This document shows positions 1-11,900 of a DNA stretch of 64,000 nucleotides, in pieces; the first letter of the stretch is position 1, and the number at the start of each line of letters is the position of its first letter. This stretch comes from Baylisascaris procyonis (Eukaryota > Nematoda > Chromadorea > Rhabditida > Ascarididae). The position numbers and the translations under genes are program-made. The notes beneath the pieces are model-generated. The model was not told the DNA's origin and ran no database searches. It was given only the letters and a program-made list of their open reading frames with translations. Location of the stretch: contig JAZARR010000077.1 in assembly GCA_037389465.1 (NCBI GenBank), forward strand, positions 62,001-126,000, read 5' to 3'.

Positions 1-116
1 ACTCATTTCGTAATATGCCAGTGCATTTGTGCCTCATTGTGATTTACGTCGCAAATGATCGTGGACAAGAGTGAGCTACTAAGTGCAAACGTTAAGATCA
101 ATAGGTGTTTACTTAC
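1..116. other. intron remnant at the window edge
   Basis: This is the sequence after the GLG1 donor at 116-111. I see no acceptor followed by a GLG1-like continuation. Confidence 0.5.
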
Positions 117-2946
117 TTCTGCACAGCATCCTCATGACACGCTTGGTAGAGTTCTGGATCGAGAGTCCAATCCCTCGCCATGAAATATTGTACTTCAAGA
201 AGTCGTTGTTCACATTCCTTAGGCATATCGGCATCCATGTGACGCATCAAGCATGTCAGCGTGCTCGCTTCTGACTGTGCGTCCATCGCACAAGGCCCTT
301 TAAAAAAACTTTCTGAAGTAACATTTTCCACCTCATCCCCAAAGCGCAAAGAAAAGAAAACGAACAGCTGGGTAGAGCCATTAACAACCGAAGCCATACA
401 CAATAGAGGATTTCCAACATTCTGTCTTCAAGCATTATGCCAAAATCCTCGAACTGCAACAAACTATAAATCCCAAAATCAAGATCAAATCCGTCGTGAC
501 TGGGTAATTTGTGAAAGCAGTAGACTACTTATGTATTTCAAAAGTTCTTTGGAAAACGTGAAAAGAATGCTGAGATTTTCCTGCAAAAAATAATTCTCCA
601 AATTTATCCAATTTTTTAATATTTTTTCCCTTTCATCATTACGAGGGAAGAAATGAAAGCGAACAAGGTGCTCTCGCCATATATCACCCATATCATAACA
701 GTGCATGAGCCGCATGTCAATACCACTATGGCTCAAAGCCATAATAACAAATTTACTGCTTTCATTTCATTTCATCGTAACGCATTCGAATGGAATATGC
801 AACTTAGACATCCATTCTCATGTTCGATAAAGAATTTAAAAACAAGAGAAAAATTAAATAATAATTTCAACAACAGACCAATCGTGCTCCTGAAAATTTA
901 GCGACCGGAAATTAAGCTCAATGAATGACCTTTATTTCCATTCAATCCATCATAGACTAGCCGTTGGAAATATTTATTACCGAAATATAAAGCAATCTTT
1001 CATCGCTGTGATATATTTTTCTATAAAATCGACTTTTTCGGCGATTTTTTTCCAATTATTTCTATGAGAAAACCAATTATTAAAAAAACCTTTCCAATTA
1101 CTATTTATCGATCCCAATACGAATCAGGTAAATAACTGAAAATAGCCCAGTAACATTTACCTCTCGCCATAACCTCATTAATATTTCAGTGGGCAAAAGT
1201 TCATTGAGCTCATCAGAGATGAAACACAATCCCTCCAGCCAATGACTATAAGAAATAGTGAAAAACATACCGTCAATAAGTTTCTGGCATGACGCGTAAA
1301 GAACACGATCCACCTTATAATTGGAACCGATATCGGCCAACTGCAACCAATGCTTCATTAATGAGAACACTGTGCAATTACAAATATAATCAGGTTTGCT
1401 CTTCCATTTGCACTCTTATTTTAAATTGCGCCATTTTGATTGATTCTTAGGACTTCTTATTCCATTTAAATGCCACCATTAAACCTTCAACCAGCCACAT
1501 AATTCGAGGAGCTAAAGTGAACGAAATTTAACCAACTTAGAACTAAAAATCGTTAAAAACTGAAATGTTCGAAACGAAAAGTTTATTTAAAAAAGATTCG
1601 GCTTAACAAGCTTAAAAAAACATCGAAAAAAACCAAACGACGGATGCCTCTCAATGACAGGAGCGAAACAATTACTGCGGTAACCATGCGCACTCGTAAG
1701 CGATTGTCAATCATCCACAATATTCGATCATGAAGTGACGTTGAGCTCAATTGAACTAGTAAGCAAACTTTTAGACGGTCGATGATCAAATTACGAAGGA
1801 AAACGAAATTTCTTTTAATAGAAATGAATACTTCAAAATATGCACACCATTTTTTCTATTGGTTTTATGCGCAACTATTAACCAAGAAAGAGAATGGGTA
1901 AGAGCGAAGAATACCTCTCTTCCCCTCTCCTCTCCCCGCCCCTCGCCTTCCCCATATAACGCTCCAAAGATCAGTGTATATTAATATATATTCAGGTCAC
2001 ACAAAATCAGCATGCCATATATCACGAAAGACCTCTCTTCCCCCACCAAAAAAGCTCAGAAATGCTGCAACAATATGGCAACGTAACATCTCATCCTTTA
2101 TGGGGACTATTCACTCTGCACTCAGCTGCTGATTCATATCCATGCAAACTAGAAGATTAACTTCTTGCAACATTTCTATGAGATAAAGTTGCAATTTTGA
2201 CTCGATTTTCAAACATAAAGAGAAATATCGACCAATACCGACCAACATTAGAATGCATTCTGAGAGCAATCATGCTGATGCTCACTAATCCAAAACAAAA
2301 CCGGCTTCATCACTTTCTTCATTTTATCTCTCACCTTGCTACCCATCATAAAGCTACTGTTTCGATCATGTGTTCTACATATAAAACATGAACGAAGAAC
2401 GCTGTCAATTCAGCATTTCTCCATCTTGTTACTAGACAGTTGGCAGCAATCTAAAACACAGTGGCAAATATGAGTAGACTGAGAATTATCTCCAATACTC
2501 GACATTGTCCAAAGATCAGTTCACACTGTTTGATCGATCATCAAAACTAGAACATCTTAGGCGATTCCGAACATTTGCCTACTTTCCCAAGCTTCATCAA
2601 CTCAAAGATCTCATATCATTATGCACCTTTTCTGGAATCAGATTCCATAAAACATTTCCAAACTCCATGATCAGTACAACGATAAAAAATACTTAAAGAT
2701 GACTTCCGGAACCACAGCTGGATATCAACTTTTTCTTCCGAATGCCCACTTCAATCACCGAACATTTGAAATTTGATCCTTAATCATTATAGCTGAACAA
2801 ACCTTAACAACAGTAGCGAGCGCTTGCATACATTGTGGCGTCAGCTTTTGACCATCGGCCCGTTGCTGTGCGTGTCCCATTAGACAATGCAGTGTCCTTC
2901 CTTCACCTTCTATATCGCCTTTAGGACTGCAGTATCTGTCGATATC
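117..2946 (-). CDS. GLG1: GLG1 exons spanning repeats 6-7 and the start of 8
   Basis: Exons 2946-2803 (DIDRYC, GEGRTLHCLMGHA, PQCMQALATVVK), 1340-1271 (YKVDRVLYASCQKLID) and 312-117 (GPCAMDAQ, TLTCLMRHMD, KECEQRLLEVQYFMARDW, ACHEDAVQ). The last exon ends with two spare bases before GTAAGT at 116-111, so the gene continues to the left of the window. No continuing exon was seen in positions 1-110. Confidence 0.92.
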
Positions 2947-5900
2947 CTTAATGAAAAACTCAAATATACAAACGGCACAGCAATTACAATTCAGCCAAAC
3001 TGACCACTGAAATAAGTTGCACTGTATGGCTCTCTTAGTTTTCAACGCCTTAAGTGTATTCACTGCTCATGGCAGCACAAAAATGAGGGCAAAACGAATA
3101 CAGTTCGGTCATACGCATCAAAATATCAAAGTTCCATATATACGAATGCAGGCCGACAACATTTACCAAGACGCTCGAAGGCAAGAAACTTCCCAGATCG
3201 CAGAGGGTTCAAAGAACCAACTCTCTCACAGATCGTCCTCCGATTATAGGCAATTCTAAGGAACCCATCTTCACAGACAAGGAAATATAACAGATTTACA
3301 AGTTTTAGGCAGCTAGTCAAAAATGGGGGATAATGCTAAGAAGCTACTTTTACTGCACAAAAACACTCGGAATGTCGAATAAAACGCCCTGCCATATCTC
3401 TTTACTACCAACATATTGCTATACACAAAAATTTGAGAGGCCCTTAAGCTTTCTTCCTAGGATGGCAGGCCATAAAATCACCACCAATTGTATTAGCAGA
3501 CCACGAAATCAAAACAGTTATCCTATAAACCCACAAAGCATGCTCAGATCTGCAAATAAAATCCATTTCGAAAAGAGAACTACAACTGCGTAAGAGGAAG
3601 TCATACCTGACCACATGTAAGCACGACTTCAGGACTCATCCTGAATTCGCTCATCATCATTCTTCGATGTTCAAGCATCTCGTGCTGGCACTGCTCCGAG
3701 AACTTTGCATCCTTAGAGTGGACTGCGTTCTCAAGACACAACAGCACCCAACTTAAATGGAAGTTCGGCGATGCAGCAAATTGTGCCTGAGGTGAGCACT
3801 TGTACTTCTCCAGCTCAGCGGCACATCCATCCACTAGAGGATGCGACAAACGGAAATTCTGTCCCAACAGAGCGGCACGTTCGCCTAGGATCTGGGCACA
3901 CTGAAAAAAAAAATTGAGTTCGAACTTATAAACAAATTTCCTATCACTTCAGCTTCTATAGTGGAACTAAACCTCTATCGATAAACCTATGAATCAACAA
4001 CTATAATGGCCGAATTCTTCTCTCATCAACTTCTGCATACTGATGGTGTGAAAAACATCTTCAAAAATATTAATGCCTGCAGCATTACTTAGCACCTTCA
4101 AATGTATGTCAATGTGGATTCATAGTTGCTTAATGTTACTTTTGCCGATACGTCGAAACATTGAATAAACGATCATTCCCATACTGACGTATTCATCGTC
4201 AATGCACCACCCATATCAACGTTTCGTCACCTTTACACCCAACCAATGCAAACACCTCAAATAGCGAGCGATTAGCAACATCTTTGTGGCGAGACAGTAC
4301 TGCATAGCAAGCAATATCACAAAACTCTAATTTGACGGCTGATGATCAAATTCACAACAGCCGACAGTTCGGATGCATATCTTACTATCACTTGTTGTTT
4401 TCGAAGCATTTAACAGCCCGGCACCTAACCACTTAACACATGTGAGTTAAACCTAGCAATACGCCTATAAGCTGAATCGCCATCACCCAAATTCAACATT
4501 TAAAGTGACAATCAAATCCCATATTCCAACAGCCAACACTCAAATTTCCATCCACTGATTTATACCATGGCAAAAAAATTGCTTTCGAACGGTCACCGAA
4601 AAGGTTCGAGCAGAAACTGGAGGGAACGCTCGATAAGCCACCACGATAAGCGCTTTTACATTTCAACGCACAACAACTACGCGACCATCCAAGCATATAA
4701 AAACGGAAACGACCGATTGTGCAAATCCTTAATAAAAAAATTTTTTAAATTGTTTTGAGTTGCACTTTATTAGCAGAACAAACTTCATGAGGAAATTCTA
4801 TGGCATCTTTTGTCAAATAATCCAAGCAAAAGGTTATAGAATGCACTAAAAGTGGGTTAAGATGTCGGTTAATGATGCGGATTATATTGTTCGATCTGAT
4901 CGCCATAGCGTTTATCGCTGATCCGTTGAATGACAGCAGATGTATATTTAGGAGGCGGATGGAATAAACCATTGTATACATTTGTAATTACTTGCAAAAT
5001 TACAGCAAAGTATAAAACCATAAACTGCTTACAGCTGGTTCCATGAATTGATCGTTGCGATGACTCATGAGACATTCAAACACTTTCCCATTTCCCGATT
5101 GAACGTCCTTGCAAAAACGCTGCAAGAAAATGCTTTCAATTATAAGCGATCAAAAATCTTTTACATCAAACACACCAGATTCCACTTAAAGAGTACAAAC
5201 AGGTTTGTAAAACATACAACGCGTTAACAGAAACCCATGGGCTCTATTTCTCGCATCGCAAAGATGTCGCATTTACAGCCAGATCTGTATTTCACAAACG
5301 ATTTCCATTTCTTGTAGTTCTTTTCAAGAGCGCTCTGCTCGACAAACTCTGTGTTTCAGTGAATGCAGCAATTAACGCCTGATGATTTTTGGATACCGAC
5401 GATGCATTTTGTTTGCATACAACGGAGGTTTTCCCGTCCACACGTTTCAGTGCAAATCGACACACCCTTCTAACTTTTAAATTGCAAATGGCAGCACTCT
5501 AGACATGGCTGTTACCTCAAACAAGCATGAGACCATTGTCCCTAAAAACAACGAACAAGCATTTCTATGAATAGAAACATTCACTTTTTTCGAATTAAAC
5601 ATCGAACGATTCCTAACACGCTTCACTACTTTCAACTTCATTACCAACCTTTCCCATTATTTTAAACAGCAATGCGTATGCTGTGCTCCTATTAGCGACT
5701 AATAGCGCAAACTCAAATCTTCAAAAATTCATAATAAGTTGCATTAAAAAATAACAAATTCCTACTGCTTTCCAATCCTACACCTTGCTTGCGACACCTG
5801 AGGACAACTTCGCCGCAGATCTGCTTATAAGTCAAAGCCCACTTTATCTCCTCACATCCTACACGGATATATGCATACCACCTCATGGCTTGCTTGGTTC

Positions 5901-8900
5901 TTTTTGACTAAAAGCGCATTGTCCTCAACGTTGTCGACGGCCAAGCGAAAAGTGGTCCACGCCTGCGTGAGCTTAATCTAAGGTCCATATGACATTAAAA
6001 TGCTCTTCACTATTCAAAGTTCCAAACATGTTTTTTTCCAATATGAACACAGAAATCAAAAGTCACAAATCAAGCTGACTAGAGCCCCATTTAGATGTTA
6101 GGCCCTATCCCATTACTTGCATATTAACAACTGTACGCTTGTCTCACATAGGTCAGTATGCAATATTACCAGTTAATCTGTTCGTAACCCTTGTATGACA
6201 TGGAAAACCTTCCATCTATATTAAGCATTGATATATTTCGAGAGGTGCCAGTGCACTTTGATATTGCGCACAGTTCGCAAATTATTAGTTCAACGAAACA
6301 ATTTCTCTCTTCGATTATGTTTCCCCTTTCGCGTCAATCTTTGCAAAGATGTGCGAATAGCGAGCGATCAATGGTCACCACAAACACGTACCAAAGCAAA
6401 CATCCATCCACCCATATCTACAGCATTGATCGTGCAACACCCACTTTCGTTCTAAACCGGCCACCCATTCGATGTGAGTGCACATAAAAACTGCTTATTC
6501 TGACGCTCGCAACACTTGTACATCAATCAATCACGATTAACCCACCTATACTATCGAACCCAATAAACGAAAACCCTTCCAAAGGTGCACTTCACTCATA
6601 TTTGCTCACTTCAGCATGGTCTAATTTGCAGAGCACAATTTCCTTTCACTACAAATATTCCACGCAGAACAGATACTTATTACACAAACGATGAAAACCA
6701 CATCGTTACTACAATAGTAAACAGACACAGGTATCCAACAATATACGAAATTTGGGACTGAATCAACGAAAAGCATCCGCTTATCAGACATAAGGCCAAC
6801 AAATGACAAAAAACTACAAAATAAAGATCAGTTCGTTTCAATTTGGCTCATTTGCTTTAAAACAGCAAAAACTCTATTGCCTCCCCTATCAACTAAGTAA
6901 AACGTTTCTAAATAAATACTACAAACTTTACTAACATATGTAATTATATCAACAACATATCACTAAAAAATTTTCATTCACATTTGAGATGCTAACAAAA
7001 AGTTAATCGGTCCAGAAACGCATCGACTAATATTGGTGTGATGACTGGGACATGCAATTCTAGATGACGCAAAAACTGCATTCAACTAAGCCATTATAGG
7101 CTGAGGTCATAAAGAAACGGCCGCTGCCTCAACTATCGCCAATGTATATAACAAAGCCCCCAGAGTGTATTGTTCAGCATGCACGTTGCACAGCCAATAC
7201 AGACGCACAATTTTATAGCCCCTTCTAGATCACAATCTGCCTTAGATCAATGTAATAAGGAAGACTGAACTCAAATTGCAGTCAATCATCAGCTTATTCA
7301 ACTATGCCTAAAGCACATAACTTTAGGTTCATCCAAGAGTGAACGCATTCTCAACTGGAATCCAAATAAAGTTGACAGCGAGGTCGTGGCTTAAATCATA
7401 TTGAACTGAATTTGACCTGTCCACGAGCTAGATCCAAATAAACAGCAATGATGGCAACAACCAATCTGGGCTACCTCTGCCTCTCTTCTTTCCACTTCCC
7501 TGCTCGGAATATGGAAGAGTAGTTCTCGCCACCCATAGCCATTTACGCCTCGTAATTAAATATCCAAAGCTGGTATCTACATATACCGACCAAGGCTTAG
7601 ATTGGTGAAATGGACATTCATTAAAGCAATAAACAGAGATAATTGTCAGGAGAACAGAAGAAGGCAAAAAGTTTCGTTTAAGGCGCTCATATATGCGATA
7701 GTCTATGCGGAATCGCAACAAAACAAAAAAAAAAACCATACACAGCTGCCATCATTTCGCGAATAAACTCACTTCACTCGCCTACTTATACATATTCCCT
7801 AATAGCTTATTTCCTAATCAAACGCCGGGAAAATTGCCTTCTCTGACGAACTCAGAAAAGGGGCATAGCTTAATCGTACATACTGAACATTTCAGCATCA
7901 AATTTAATGCTGAATGGCATATAGCTGCATTGATGAAGAATTCAAATTACGGATATATTCCTTTGCTCTCCCCAACAACCGTCCAAACAAATAGCAGAGC
8001 ACCCTCTATCAGCATATTTTAATGAAAAGCAATGAATGCAATTGATGCATACCTCTCTATCTTCACGACAGGCGAAAAAAAGTTGGCGATCGAGGTGGAA
8101 GTCATCAGACTGCAGCTCGGCAATTCGCATCACCTCATGTTTGCACTTATCGTCGATCATCTGCATGGCGCCCGGATCCGTCTGAGATGCTTTCACAATT
8201 TTGTCGATTAAACATTCCAAAGTTGCACCTTAAAGTAGTCGACTGAAGAAGTTTATTCACTATCAAAGGGGAAACGTCAAAAAAGCGCTCCCAAATTACT
8301 CACCATACACTGAAACGTAACCACGAAGGGGAAATCCTTACATCGATATTCTTTCTTGAAAGCTCAACGATCTCGGCCAGCAAGTTCGAGGACGGATGAA
8401 GTCACATCATTTCCCCATCTTTCACACTGTTCCCCTCTCTTTCCCATCTCCTCCCCTTGCATTTAAGTGCCACTTCACTTATGCCTCTGCCCCGCATAGA
8501 ATGGCGTATTTATGCACAAAATCGTGGCTTCGGCCTTGAAAATTTTAACGAATACTACTTAAAAACTCATTGTCATAGCCTTTTTGTAGATAAACATCCC
8601 ATACCATAAGTGACGAAACAGTCATGCTCATCACATTACATTCTTGAGCCAATGAGCGCAACTATGGCTTCAACGCAGCGGTGCCCTTTGGGAAAAAATT
8701 CCCTCAAACGTGGTTAACTGAAACTGCACATCAAATACTCTTCCCGTGCAAAATTTTCATAGTTAAACAACGTCTAGCGCAGGTCCTTACTAGATAAAAC
8801 TCCCTAAAATTTCAATAAGCACTTCCTTAAAAACAATTTACGAGTCATACTCCTATTTCAAAAGTTAGAAAATATGTGGGTGACAAAGATTTGCTTATAT

Positions 8901-11900
8901 GGACAATCAACAATACTGCCAACGAATACCACTGGATAAATTTCTTTTACGAAACGATTCAATAATTCATCGAGAGGTATTCTTCAGGAATTTTTGCACT
9001 TTAACAGCTAGATCCACTAGTTTCATCCACAGCGTTCAGAGTGCATTTCCTTTCGCAGGGATCTATTAACTTACAAAAACTCAACGCCCCTACCTTTTCC
9101 CTTCGTTTTACACGTAAATCGAAGCATCCGCGCAAATAGAGTCCCCCCCCCCTTGCCACTTCCATCAGTATACGAGCAGAAACACAGATTATTTGAAAGA
9201 CTTGCTTATAAATATCTGATCGCATAAACTAGTTGCATTAAACCATCTTACCATTATCTCAAATGCCGATCCTTCGCTGCAGAAAGGGAAGCACTTAACC
9301 AGTGTGCCACCATCTCATGATTTTCTCTTTTTCTTTGGAGCCTTCGTATGGAAGGGTCAAAATGAGGGTGAAAAGTAAATAACAGCTTAACGGGTGAATG
9401 CTCTCTTTGAAGCCGGAAAACAAATGATTTGGGTTCGAATTCCGATACTCTTTGCATTCATCTCGTTCTTTTCAGTGCTACGAACCATGCCTTGTTATAT
9501 AGAAATTTTTTCTTTGATTTTTATATGAAATAAAATAATTTCTAAAAATTCCCATTCCTTTTTACACCAAACGACCAATTTCCTAAAGCTTCCAGCTTCA
9601 TAAAAAAGCCGAAAAATATCTAACCTTGTGAATGAGGCACACGAACTTTTTGATGAGCTGAAGGTGCCGTTAGTGAACCGCATTGAAGACGTTTTATTGC
9701 CTCTCCACACATCGCCACGAATGGCCCCACAACACGGAAATCGGAGAATGCGAGACGCTCCGAATTTTCTGCAATTTTTTTAAAAACAATAAACATATAT
9801 CAGATAACAAAATGAGTTTCGGGATATATTTAGAGGCTGTACTATAATTCCATCCTCCAGAATGCTTATAGACCAAAAACGTTACATCTATTCTGTGCAC
9901 AAATGTTTTATGTTCACCCCTTCTCCTTGTCATTATGAATCACACACAAAGCATTCGTTGAACGCAATTGCTTTCTGTTTCATTGCAATACAAATTTTCT
10001 TTACCTTCAATAAACAAAGAATACTTAAATGGCACTTCCGAATAAGAAAAATTCAACGAAAGCAAAAGCCAAATTTTACAGTCAGCCAATCATTTTCATA
10101 CAATCGTCCGCCTCTCATCTTTTGTTACAAACGGCTCATTTAATACCACAAATCATCACATGAATTCAACAAAGTTTGCCGACGTATAAACTTCAATTCT
10201 CCAAAGCATTTCAATTTTCAGTGATCACCTTCGAAAATGATAAGCTCTTATAGTCTAAAACCATATTTAGATACAAATTCAAACGGCTGAACTGATCACT
10301 GGAAACATAAATTTACAAGAAAATTCGGGATTAATCAACTACAACAAGCTTCATGAAAACATACCTAGTAATTAAATCCTCTCCCTTCAAATATTCATTT
10401 CACTTGAAATAACGCATTCGATACAATGAAACCTCTCACTAGTAGTCGAATAAGATTAAACCCCAATAAGGACACAAAGAACTTCAAACATTTTTTTTTT
10501 TTTTGCGAACATCAACAAATCTCTTAATTCAACTAAACAAATAGTCCGTTTTAAAACGACTCTCAAATTTTAGCAATTACATCCTCCACTACTACCCACT
10601 AATTTCCACTGTCCGATAGACGTTATTCTCAATCTAAACGGCTCACTATTTAATGACTACATTTATTCAAACTACTCACTTACAAAAATAAGAACAAAAA
10701 ACGAACCAAGGAAGCGGAAGCATCGAGACGATCTTGACATGTTGTGGATGTAATCCAATAGACACGATAACGAATATCCGGGCCGCTTATCATCGATACA
10801 AGTGGCCATTTGCCTATTCGCCGCCATCTCATCAGCGCAGAATTGTTGTGCCGCAAAACGAAAGCGATCATCTTGGGTTAAGTTCACCTAAAGGTAAGCA
10901 ATAAACTTCGTTGCACTCAACATTTTAAATTCAACTCTAATAAAAGATGTGCATTCGTAACTTAACGACAGCTCTAAATTTGACAGAATCCTCTAGATTT
11001 TTTTCACATGAAACAATACAAATATAAACTCACACACCATTGCATTGGATACAGCTATTCAGTATCAATCCTCTTTTGCTGCGAACAGCAACCATTCTCA
11101 TTGTTCTGTTCTAATATAATCGTTAGGCGTAATTTCGATAAACACTGCTTGGGAAACGGCAATAACATTTGTGCTGCTTTAATGATGACGCATTCCTACA
11201 TCCTTAGAGCATTTCTCACAATCCCTTGCAATTGCAGTCAAAAATTTATTGAAAATGCTTTTATGAATGAATTTTTTTACCGAAGGAAGAGTAAGAAATC
11301 CAACCTAAATATTAGTAACTGCCACTAAACAATGCTGCTTGCTCACATATGAACCAAGGGTGTGAATACTTCTACAGACTCGGACACATTTCATTAGCGT
11401 TCAAGCTGTCAACTATAACTTAATTACCTGGCGAATCCAAAACGTGTGTTCAGTTAGAATTTATCTAATCAATCGGTTGTCACTAAACTGCTGGAGCAAC
11501 AAATATAGGGCCTTAACTCGTCTATAAAGACCAACAGATAAACTATAAAATTCTTGGTACTTCCATTCGTGAATTTCAGCAGATTCAACCGGTTGATCAA
11601 TAAGGCACCTGGGTAAACAACTAATGTGAAAAATATCGATATGAAGTTCGTGCCCCTATCGCCTCACACTAAAAAGGATGTATCCTGCAAGCAAATAAGC
11701 GGGATTATAGCACCAGGGAATGGTCACGCGCACTATGCAGTGAGCTGGCTGATATTGCTCGATTGGCCTTGGATGAGTGGAGGAATGTCAGTCCAAAAGA
11801 TGGTAAAATACGATAACTCCATGAGTGAGAAAAAATGGCAACCCAAAGACTCCACAGGAATCTTGGGAACTGAAGTAAGCCAAATTCAATTAATGTTTGC

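Noticed and set aside
7428..8022. ORFs opposite or beside the GLG1 exon at 8053
   Set aside because: These are intronic or antisense shadows; only the exon 8053-8228 shows family similarity.
9252..9325. Functional tRNA-Cys gene
   Set aside because: There is no acceptor-stem partner and no proper T-arm; only the D and anticodon arms fold.
10673..10700. GTAAGT donor for the GLG1 exon at 10887
   Set aside because: It looks stronger, but it loses the reading frame and inserts FVLIF residues. The CTTG|GTTCG donor restores the conserved spacing to SDFR.
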